DNA of 64,000 nucleotides from the NCBI RefSeq assembly GCF_001690195.1, contig NZ_LZGM01000085.1, positions 1 to 64,000 of the forward strand, read 5' to 3'. Below the pieces are notes generated by a model. That model searched no databases and had not been told where the DNA came from. It was given only the letters and a program-made list of their open reading frames with translations. The translations under genes were made by a program, and so were the position numbers. This DNA comes from Gilliamella sp. wkB108 (GTDB lineage Bacteria; Pseudomonadota; Gammaproteobacteria; Enterobacterales; Orbaceae). This document shows, in pieces, positions 48,838 through 56,730 of the stretch. Every line of letters begins with the position of its first letter. The stretch's first letter is position 1.

Positions 48838-49569
48838 TTACTCTTTTTTCAAACCCAAAAGATAATGTTGACTTAATTTATCTAAAAAAGTAAAAAGTTT
48901 TTGATTCATTTGAGTATAATCGTGAATGCGTAACATATCAGGGGTATCAACAAAGCGGTATTTAGCAGCTTGGCTAAGATCGTTTTGCGAGTGAGCAATA
49001 AGTAATTCTACTACTTCAGGGGTTAATTCCATATGGCATTGGAAACCATAAACCAAGTCATCATAAGCAATAATTTGACGAGGACAACCTTCACTGTAAG
49101 CAATTATTTGTGCATCTTTTGTTAAACCCGGCATATCATTATGCCAATGACCAACGTCTAAGCTATCACCAAAGTCACTAAATAAAGGATGATTTCTACC
49201 CATTTCAGTTAACGTAATAGGGAATTTACCTATTTCTTTTTCTGGGCTATGTGCATAACTTGCACCTAATGCTTCACCAATTAATTGTGAGCCAAGGCAA
49301 ACACCGATGACCACTTTGCCGGCCTTAATCGTTGATAAAATTAACGCTTGCTCTGCTTTCGAATCAAAGTGTGAGCATTCTTGTTTGGTCGTTGAAGGTG
49401 ATTGAGGTCCCCCCATAACAATAAGCAAATCAATATTATTTATATTATTGGGTAATGATTCTCCAAGATATACACGCGAGTAACTAATTTTATGGTGATG
49501 ACTTATTGCCCACTGTTCATATGCACCCGGTAATTCAAAATCTTCATGAATAATAAAATGTACATGCAT
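48838..49569 (-). CDS. Class I glutamine amidotransferase-like protein (GMP-synthase-type)
   Basis: This is a free-standing GATase1-fold protein of 243 residues. The nucleophile elbow VIGVCLGSQLIGEALGA contains Cys, and a late His and Glu are in YGFQCHMELTPEVVE, so a Cys-His-Glu triad is present. MGGPQSPST is the oxyanion-region motif. Similar E. coli-type proteins are annotated as GMP synthase glutaminase-like or gamma-glutamyl hydrolase-like, with unknown substrate. ATG 49569 is preferred over 49608: AAGGAG lies 9 bases upstream and the protein then begins directly with the core strand MHVHFIIHEDFE. Confidence 0.83.
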   Translation of the reverse strand: MHVHFIIHEDFELPGAYEQWAISHHHKISYSRVYLGESLPNNINNIDLLIVMGGPQSPSTTKQECSHFDSKAEQALILSTIKAGKVVIGVCLGSQLIGEALGASYAHSPEKEIGKFPITLTEMGRNHPLFSDFGDSLDVGHWHNDMPGLTKDAQIIAYSEGCPRQIIAYDDLVYGFQCHMELTPEVVELLIAHSQNDLSQAAKYRFVDTPDMLRIHDYTQMNQKLFTFLDKLSQHYLLGLKKE

Positions 49570-49608
49570 TGATAATTTCTCCTTAAGCATAAATATCAAC
49601 GAAAACAA

Positions 49609-50171
49609 TCAGCAAATATGAGTTGATAAAATTATATTAATGATAGGGATGATTTTTGACCAGTAATTATTATGGGTAATCAAATTTATAAAAACAATAT
49701 TTTGGTTAAGAATTAAAAACAAAAATCTAAAAAGATTTCACAGATAAACTAATAATTAGTTACACAAAAAAGCTATAAACATTTTTGCATTTACCCAATA
49801 GGTTTTTTAAATCTATATTTATGTTATATAAATCATATGATTAATCATTATTGGTGTATGCCAGTCTAATATGTAGCATTTTAATTATTCATCAACTCAT
49901 ATGACGTTACTTTAATTATAGATGATAAATCTGCTTATCATCTATTTAATATTTTTATGAGTAATGAATAATTCTCTTAAGTACCGTCCTATCTACATTT
50001 TTTTGATGTTGCACTCTTGTTTCAACAAGTAAAAATATTAATACAAAATGTAAACATCTAACTAAATTAAACTATTTTATTGTCAATTGATTTTAAATCA
50101 GGTATTTTATCACCTATAAAAGGTTCTATGTTTTGCATTAAATAAGTGATCAATTTCATAAGGAAAAAATT
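49609..50171. other. Divergent promoter region before the T6SS locus
   Basis: The 560-bp AT-rich region has no open frame. It separates the GATase-like gene and tssB. The tssB promoter must be here; I see no clear sigma-54 or other regulator site. No repeats. Confidence 0.5.
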
Positions 50172-50672
50172 ATGTCAAACAGCTATCAAAATGAAGTACC
50201 TCCTGCTCGTGTCAATATCTTTTTAGATCTCCATACCGGTGGCGCTAAAAAGAAAGTTGAGTTACCCCTAAAAATCTTATCTATTGGTGATTATAGTCGC
50301 GGTAAAGATAAACGCCCTCTTTCAGAAAAAGAAAAGGTATCAATCAATAAGAACAATTTTGACTCAGTATTAAAAGACTTTAGACCTGAAGTTAAACTTA
50401 GTGTTCCTAACACACTTGCCGATGATGGTAGTGATTTCAGTGTAAGTTTGGCATTTGAGTCATTGAAGGATTTTTCACCAGAGCAAGTTGCTAAGAAGAT
50501 CCCTGAGCTTCGCTCTTTACTTGCGATGCGTAATTTATTAAGAGATTTGAAATCTAACCTGTTAGATAACGCAACCTTCCGTTATGAATTAGAAAAAATC
50601 GTGAAAGACGAACAGTTATCCAAAGAATTACGTGCCGAGTTAGAAGCAATTGCGACTGAAAGCACAAAATAG
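50172..50672 (+). CDS. tssB: T6SS contractile sheath small subunit TssB (VipA)
   Basis: TssB forms, with TssC, the contractile sheath around the Hcp tube. It has 166 residues, the family length. Motifs such as PARVNIFLDLHTGGAKKKVELPLKILSIGDYS at the N-terminus and FSPEQVAKKIPELRSLLAMRNLLRDLK near residues 100-126 are characteristic. It is the first gene of the T6SS operon; AAGGA precedes the ATG. Confidence 0.96.
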   Translation: MSNSYQNEVPPARVNIFLDLHTGGAKKKVELPLKILSIGDYSRGKDKRPLSEKEKVSINKNNFDSVLKDFRPEVKLSVPNTLADDGSDFSVSLAFESLKDFSPEQVAKKIPELRSLLAMRNLLRDLKSNLLDNATFRYELEKIVKDEQLSKELRAELEAIATESTK

Positions 50673-50749
50673 GTATTTTGAAAAAATTTAGCTTAGTAAC
50701 TTTCAAAACAATTTATAACGTTTTGATGAAAAAGAAAGGAAAAAAAGCA

Positions 50750-52282
50750 ATGAATATACAGAAAGAAGAAAAAAGTGCTGGCAAAACCACTGTAGAAGAT
50801 AATGGAAGTGTTTACCAATCACTATTTAGTAAAATAAATTTGAACCCAATCGACAAAGTCGGTGAAATTGAAAAATTTGAAGATAACGAAGCATTATTTG
50901 AATCATCAGCAGATGAACGTGTAACAATGGCGGTCAATATTTTGCTTAAATTGATCCAAAGTTCATCACAAAAAATTGATAAATTAGATAAACATTTATT
51001 AGATTATCATATCAGTCAAATTGACCAAAAACTAAGTCGTCAACTTGATGCGATTTTGCATCATGAAACTTTCCAAGAAATCGAAGCAACTTGGCGTGGA
51101 TTGAAATTCTTAGTTAGCCGTACCGATTTCCGTCGCAATGTAAGAATTGAATTATTGGATGTATCAAAAGAGGGACTTCGCCAAGATTTTGAAGATGCTC
51201 CTGAGATTATTCAAACAGGTTTTTATAGACATACTTATATTCAAGAATATGACACCCCAGGTGGAGAGCCTATCGGTGTGACAATTTCAAACTATGAGTT
51301 TGATCGTGGTCCTCAAGATATCGCTTTATTACGTAATATTTCTAAAGTGTCAGCTGCTGCACACATGCCATTTATTGGTTCTGTTGGTCCAAAATTCTTT
51401 GGCAAAGAGACTATGGAAGAAGTTGCTGCAATTAAAGATATTGCCAATTACTTCGACCGTGCAGAGTATACAAAATGGAATAGTTTCCGTAATACCGATG
51501 ATTCACGTTATGTAGGATTAACATTACCAAGAGTATTAGCACGTTTACCTTATGGTCCTGAAACCGTTCCGGTACGTAGTTTCAACTATACAGAAGAGGT
51601 AAAAGGACTTGAGCATAATCGTTACCTATGGGCTAATGCATCATTTGCTTTTGCAGCTAACATGGTACAAAGTTTTATTCGTAATGGTTGGTGTGTACAA
51701 ATTCGTGGACCTCAAGCCGGCGGACTGGTTGAAGATCTACCTATCCACCTTTATGATTTAGGAACAGGTAATCAAGTTAAGATCCCAACAGAAGTTCTTA
51801 TTCCAGAAACACGTGAATTTGAATTTGCTAATTTAGGCTTTATTCCGCTCTCTTTCTATAAAAATAGAGATTATGCGTGCTTCTTCTCAGCAAACTCAAC
51901 ACAAAAACCTGCTCTTTATGATACTAAAGAAGCAACAGCAAATAGTCGCATCAATGCACGTTTGCCATATATCTTCTTATTATCACGTATTGCACACTAT
52001 TTAAAAGTTATTCAACGTGAAAATATTGGTACAACAAAAGATCGTCGTGTGTTAGAACTTGAGTTAAATAAATGGATTAGCAACCTTGTTACTGAAATGA
52101 CCGATCCGAGTGATGAAGTTCAAGCATCTCATCCATTAAGAGAAGCAAAAGTCATCGTTGAAGACATAGAAGACAATCCAGGATTCTTCCGTGTTAAAAC
52201 ATTTTTAATTCCTCATTTCCAGATAGAAGGGATGGATATTAATTTGTCTATGGTTTCACAGATGCCTAAAGCCAAAGCTTAA
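50750..52282 (+). CDS. tssC: T6SS contractile sheath large subunit TssC (VipB)
   Basis: TssC makes up most of the sheath and carries the ClpV-recognised disassembly interface together with TssB. From ATG 50750 it has 510 residues. Motifs include ATWRGLKFLVSRTDF, PFIGSVGPKFFG and FIRNGWCVQIRGPQAGGLVEDLP. A TTG at 50678 gives a basic, Lys-rich extension that is not expected; ATG 50750 has AAAGGA about 9 bases upstream, so I use it. It starts 77 bp after tssB. Confidence 0.95.
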   Translation: MNIQKEEKSAGKTTVEDNGSVYQSLFSKINLNPIDKVGEIEKFEDNEALFESSADERVTMAVNILLKLIQSSSQKIDKLDKHLLDYHISQIDQKLSRQLDAILHHETFQEIEATWRGLKFLVSRTDFRRNVRIELLDVSKEGLRQDFEDAPEIIQTGFYRHTYIQEYDTPGGEPIGVTISNYEFDRGPQDIALLRNISKVSAAAHMPFIGSVGPKFFGKETMEEVAAIKDIANYFDRAEYTKWNSFRNTDDSRYVGLTLPRVLARLPYGPETVPVRSFNYTEEVKGLEHNRYLWANASFAFAANMVQSFIRNGWCVQIRGPQAGGLVEDLPIHLYDLGTGNQVKIPTEVLIPETREFEFANLGFIPLSFYKNRDYACFFSANSTQKPALYDTKEATANSRINARLPYIFLLSRIAHYLKVIQRENIGTTKDRRVLELELNKWISNLVTEMTDPSDEVQASHPLREAKVIVEDIEDNPGFFRVKTFLIPHFQIEGMDINLSMVSQMPKAKA

Positions 52283-52321
52283 TATCATTAATTTCAAAAA
52301 AAACTGGGAGTGTCAGGACAC

Positions 52322-53674
52322 ATGAAAATTTTTCGTCCTTTATGGAATGAGGGCGTCTTTTTGACGCCCCAACAATTCCAGCAACAAGAGTTGTGGCAGC
52401 AGTTTACTTCGCAAAAGTTACCTGCAATGTCAGTGGCTAACCCGTGGGGAATTGAAAAATTAGCCATTGATACACAAGCGTTGACTGCAGATAGACTTAT
52501 GGCTGAATCAATTAGCATTCGATTCCCAGATGGAGTGGTAATCAATACTGATATCGCCGATATGTTACCTGAGGTTAGAACACTAAATACCGATATTCCT
52601 GTAGAGCTAGAGGAAGTTACTGTATTAATTGGAATCCCATTATTACAAGCGAATGGCGGTAACTGTTTACAAGATAATCAGCGACTTGAAAGACCACTTC
52701 GGTATCGACAAGAATGGGTTGAAGTACCTGATCTATTTGGTCTCAATGCTGAAACCATCGCTGTTGAACGTTATGCGCTAACGTTTTTGTTTGATTTTGA
52801 AGATCTCAGTGATTACTTAACTTGTCCGATTGCACGTTTGAAACGAGACCTTAATGGACGATTTGTTTTGGATTTGGAATATCTTCCACCATTGGTTAAT
52901 CTGTTTACCCAAAGTGGAACATTACAAAAAGAGTTAGACCTCTTATGTATCCAAATACAAGCAAAACGTCAGCGTTTAATGGGAATGCGTCATGAACGTA
53001 ATCAACAAATGGCTGAATTTGCCATTGCTGATGTATCTTTGTTTTGGCTGTTAAATGCATTAAACACTTTTGAGCCGCAACTCAAATTTTTACGTGATAA
53101 TCCAACGATTCATCCAGAAACGCTTTATCAAACATTGACAGGACTAACCGGTGCTTTACTAACATTTTCATTAGCTCATGATGTAGATGGTATTCCGACT
53201 TATCAACATACAAATCTTAATGAAGTGTTTCCTCCATTATTTGGATTAGTGCGTAACTTATTAGAAGAAAGCTTGCCATCTCGTGTAATTAAAATTGATT
53301 TGGTTCACGATAAAGATACATTATGGACAGGTCGTTTAAATGATTCTCGCCTTGTTGAAGATGCAGATTTCTATCTCTCTGTGCGTTCAAGTATGCCTGG
53401 TCATCAATTACAGTCTCAATTCCCGATACTATGTAAAGCAGGCGCGCCAGATGATGTCAGACAAATCATACATTCTGCACTATCTGGTATTCCAATTAAA
53501 GCACTTAGTCATGTACCAGCCGCAATACCAATGCGTTTAGAGAACCAATATTTTGCATTAGATCTTTCACATAGCGCAGCAAAAAACATGTTACTTACAA
53601 GATGTTGTGAATTTTATGTACCGAGAGCAATGCCTGATATTTCATTAGAACTTTTCGCGGTTTTGCGATCATAG
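52322..53674 (+). CDS. tssK: T6SS baseplate subunit TssK
   Basis: TssK links the baseplate to the membrane complex (TssM, TssL). It has 450 residues from ATG 52322. The conserved N-terminus MKIFRPLWNEGVFLTPQQFQQQ and the region ending in MPDISLELFAVLRS match the family. A GTG at 52310 is possible but ATG with AGGA upstream is preferred. Confidence 0.94.
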   Translation: MKIFRPLWNEGVFLTPQQFQQQELWQQFTSQKLPAMSVANPWGIEKLAIDTQALTADRLMAESISIRFPDGVVINTDIADMLPEVRTLNTDIPVELEEVTVLIGIPLLQANGGNCLQDNQRLERPLRYRQEWVEVPDLFGLNAETIAVERYALTFLFDFEDLSDYLTCPIARLKRDLNGRFVLDLEYLPPLVNLFTQSGTLQKELDLLCIQIQAKRQRLMGMRHERNQQMAEFAIADVSLFWLLNALNTFEPQLKFLRDNPTIHPETLYQTLTGLTGALLTFSLAHDVDGIPTYQHTNLNEVFPPLFGLVRNLLEESLPSRVIKIDLVHDKDTLWTGRLNDSRLVEDADFYLSVRSSMPGHQLQSQFPILCKAGAPDDVRQIIHSALSGIPIKALSHVPAAIPMRLENQYFALDLSHSAAKNMLLTRCCEFYVPRAMPDISLELFAVLRS

Positions 53675-53684
53675 GATCAAGATT

Positions 53685-54350
53685 ATGAGTATAGAACCAA
53701 AAACACTTGTTATTGATGAATTATTACGAGACTCAATTTTGGTTGTTGTGCAACTAAAAACGAAAGCGGATATCCCATCAGGACATAAATTGTATGAACT
53801 TTGTAAACAGCAAGTGACCGCCGTTCGTGAAAAATTATATAACGCACAATATAGTCAAGATGTGATTGATGATGTGAGTTACGCCTTATGTGCGTTATTA
53901 GATGAAACGGTATTACTTTGTGATCGTGATAACCCTAATAATCAAGACTATGACGAATGGTTAGGCGCTCCATTACAAGTTATCTTTTTTAACACGCACA
54001 ATGCTGGTTATGATTTATTTGAAAAAATACGGACTCGTTTAAAAGCAGATAGGAAAGAAGCATTGGTTTTAAGTTGTTTTGACAGAGTATTAGGTCTTGG
54101 CTTTCAGGGATGTTACCTCGATAAACCGCAATTGGAACGTGAGCATTTAATTATAGCTCTACGAGAAGCTGTGCGTGAGTATGAGCCAGATCAATCACAC
54201 CCGATTATTGAACAAACACAGGTTTATCGTTATTGGGGACGCAAAACAATGCTACTGTCTTGCACTGCAATATCTGTTGTATTGGTAGTTATACTTTATT
54301 TTGTATTAGATAATCAACTCGATAAATTGATTAAACAAATTGTTGGTTAA
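53685..54350 (+). CDS. tssL: T6SS membrane-complex subunit TssL (DotU family)
   Basis: TssL is a C-tail-anchored inner-membrane protein that pairs with TssM. It has 221 residues, with a cytoplasmic DotU domain (DDVSYALCALLDETVLL and FFNTHNAGYDLFEKI) and a single transmembrane helix near residues 187-207 (MLLSCTAISVVLVVILYFVL). There is no peptidoglycan-binding domain; that function is supplied by the OmpA-domain protein encoded next. Confidence 0.94.
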   Translation: MSIEPKTLVIDELLRDSILVVVQLKTKADIPSGHKLYELCKQQVTAVREKLYNAQYSQDVIDDVSYALCALLDETVLLCDRDNPNNQDYDEWLGAPLQVIFFNTHNAGYDLFEKIRTRLKADRKEALVLSCFDRVLGLGFQGCYLDKPQLEREHLIIALREAVREYEPDQSHPIIEQTQVYRYWGRKTMLLSCTAISVVLVVILYFVLDNQLDKLIKQIVG

Positions 54351-54361
54351 AAGGGAGTTTT

Positions 54362-56122
54362 ATGAGCGATTACTCTAAGCGCATCCAGATTATATACGCT
54401 GTCATATTAAGCTTATTGCTATTGTTTGTTTTCTTACCAATAACAATAGGTTGGAAGATTATAGGTACCATTTTAGTCTTAGCTATTGCCGGCGGATTAT
54501 TATGGCGAATACAGCGCTACCGACGAGTACTTGCCTCCTCTACGGCAAATATTCAGTTTTTAACTCAAAAGCTTGATTTATTGCCAGCGAGACAACGTTA
54601 TCGTTTACCTATTTTGTTGGTGACAGGTACTGCAGCAAAAGATTTTTTCCCTGATGATTTATCATTAGCCGAATCTAATGTACTTGTTTCGTCTGACGCT
54701 GTCTGGATTTATGTTGATGAGTTTTCGCACTTACCAATTGTTTATGATTCATTGGTTGCAAAATGGCCGGATATGGCAGGACGTGTTGGTTTGTTTTTGG
54801 CTCTCACTCCTGAACTGGAAGAGAAACAAGGATTGTTAATTGCTAAACTACAAGCATTTCGCCAATCTTGGGTTGATACCAGCCGAATCGCAAAATATCA
54901 ATTACCTGTCTATTTATCAACACATATGGGTTTCAATGATTTAATTTATGATGAAAATAATCCTCTACCGGTTTACTGGTATCAATTAGTCAATCAAAAA
55001 TTATACTTACTTGATAGTTATTTATCGCCACTAAACAACTGGGTTAATGACATCAAAATACCGTATGATGAACGTGAACGACGATTACGGCTACGTCCTT
55101 TTTTAAATGAAACCAAATATTGGATTGAAAGTGTGGTATTAGAGACATTATCCGACTCTAAACAACCTATTGCAAAGTGTGTACCAACAGCTTTGGCAAT
55201 TTATCCAACTAATCAATCAATAACCAACAATAATATAATGCAAAAACGATGGCAAAGCATGACCACTTTACCTTTGCCAAATACACACACTATACAAGAA
55301 GGTATTAGTCCCCCAGACGCACTTGTCAAATTTATGCCAATTGCTTACCCATTTTCACCAATTTATACCATGATATGCGGTTTAATTATAATCACATCAT
55401 TATTTGTTATGGGATGTTTTGGTGCATCATTCTGGAATAACATAAAGCTTGCAGATCAAGTAGAAAATGATATGCAAAATTATCGTTTAATTTCAATGGA
55501 CAGCTATGAACAGAAAAAACAAGCTCTTGATGTTCTAAAAACAGATCGAAACATGTTAAATCAATACCTTGCTCAAGGTGAACCTGTTCGTCTTGGTATG
55601 GGACTTTATCAAGGTCAACGTTTAGTTGAACCATTGAATATTTTAATGAGTGATTATGTAGCTAAACCACCAGAGCCAGAAAAAATTTATGTGACAGAAA
55701 CCAAAGTTGTCATGAAAGATCCACCGACAGTGATTCGTTTAGATAGCCTATCATTATTTGAAAGTGGACAATCAAGTTTAAAACCGGATTCAAACAAAGT
55801 ATTAATTAATGCTTTAGTTGACATGAAAAAACAGATAAGTGCTAATCAAGGAACAGGATGGCTTATTTTAATTACAGGGTATACCGACTCGACAGGTGAT
55901 GAAAATAAAAATATCCAATTATCTTTCGATCGTGCAACAGCTGTACGTAACTGGATGATAAAAACCAGTGATATCCCTGAAACCTGTTTTGCAATACAAG
56001 GGTATGGAGCAAAATCTCCGTTGGCTAGTAACGACACTTTAGAAGGTCGTGCAATAAACCGACGGGTTGAAATCAGTTTAGTTCCTCAAATGTCAAATTG
56101 TGTTTTGACAAAAGAAAACTAA
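54362..56122 (+). CDS. T6SS OmpA-domain protein with TssM-like N-terminus
   Basis: This 586-residue inner-membrane protein is encoded between tssL and hcp. Two N-terminal helices (about 8-48) precede a cytoplasmic domain resembling the TssM/IcmF N-terminal region (RYRLPILLVTGTAAKDFF, VWIYVDEFSHLPIVYDSL). A third helix lies near 340-360 (MICGLIIITSLFVMGCFGA). The C-terminal OmpA-like peptidoglycan-binding domain (about 460-575) has LFESGQSSLKPDS, GYTDSTGDENKNIQLSFDRA and GRAINRRVEISLV, with the Asp and Arg that bind diaminopimelate. Known T6SS loci of the Klebsiella/SPI-6 type have the same arrangement. It likely anchors the membrane complex to the cell wall, as TagL does. Confidence 0.86.
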   Translation: MSDYSKRIQIIYAVILSLLLLFVFLPITIGWKIIGTILVLAIAGGLLWRIQRYRRVLASSTANIQFLTQKLDLLPARQRYRLPILLVTGTAAKDFFPDDLSLAESNVLVSSDAVWIYVDEFSHLPIVYDSLVAKWPDMAGRVGLFLALTPELEEKQGLLIAKLQAFRQSWVDTSRIAKYQLPVYLSTHMGFNDLIYDENNPLPVYWYQLVNQKLYLLDSYLSPLNNWVNDIKIPYDERERRLRLRPFLNETKYWIESVVLETLSDSKQPIAKCVPTALAIYPTNQSITNNNIMQKRWQSMTTLPLPNTHTIQEGISPPDALVKFMPIAYPFSPIYTMICGLIIITSLFVMGCFGASFWNNIKLADQVENDMQNYRLISMDSYEQKKQALDVLKTDRNMLNQYLAQGEPVRLGMGLYQGQRLVEPLNILMSDYVAKPPEPEKIYVTETKVVMKDPPTVIRLDSLSLFESGQSSLKPDSNKVLINALVDMKKQISANQGTGWLILITGYTDSTGDENKNIQLSFDRATAVRNWMIKTSDIPETCFAIQGYGAKSPLASNDTLEGRAINRRVEISLVPQMSNCVLTKEN

Positions 56123-56162
56123 ATATGTGTAACAAAAACTACAAAAGAAAGGAGTAAATACA

Positions 56163-56651
56163 ATGGCAGTCCCAGCATATATGTTTTTAAAAGATGATGG
56201 TGGTGCAGAAATTAAAGGTTCTGTAACCGTAGTAGGTCGTGAAGGTAGTGTCGAAGTGGTTGAATTTGACCATAAAGTCTACATTCCAACCGATGGTAAT
56301 ACAGGTAAATTAACAGGTACACGTGTTCATAAAGCACTTGAATTTGTTAAAGAAGTTGATGCTTCATCACCTTACCTTTACAAAGCTGTCACCACAGGTC
56401 AAAACTTAAAATCTGTTGAAATCAAATGGTACAAAATTAATGATGCCGGACAAGAAGTTGAGTATTTCAATACATTAATGGATGGCGTAAAAGTTGTATC
56501 TATCAAACCTGAAATGCACAACATTAAAGATCCAACTAAAGAGCAGTACAACCATTTAGAACGTGTTGAACTTCGTTATGAAAAGATCACGTGGACTTAC
56601 AAAGATGGCAACATCATTCACTCAGATAGCTGGGTTGAAAGTCGAGGCTAA
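56163..56651 (+). CDS. hcp: T6SS tube protein Hcp (TssD)
   Basis: Hcp hexamers stack to form the inner tube pushed by the sheath, and it can carry small effectors. It has 162 residues, the canonical length. Motifs include AYMFLKDDGGAEIKGSVTVVGREG, VHKALEFVKEVDASSPYLYKAVTTGQ and EIKWYK. The ribosome-binding site is strong (AAAGGAG). It has no fused C-terminal effector domain. Confidence 0.96.
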   Translation: MAVPAYMFLKDDGGAEIKGSVTVVGREGSVEVVEFDHKVYIPTDGNTGKLTGTRVHKALEFVKEVDASSPYLYKAVTTGQNLKSVEIKWYKINDAGQEVEYFNTLMDGVKVVSIKPEMHNIKDPTKEQYNHLERVELRYEKITWTYKDGNIIHSDSWVESRG

Positions 56652-56730
56652 TAAGGAAACCGTTGATCTTGTTATCATAACAGGATCAACGTTTATTTGA
56701 TTGACACATTAAATAATGAAAGGAATAGTG

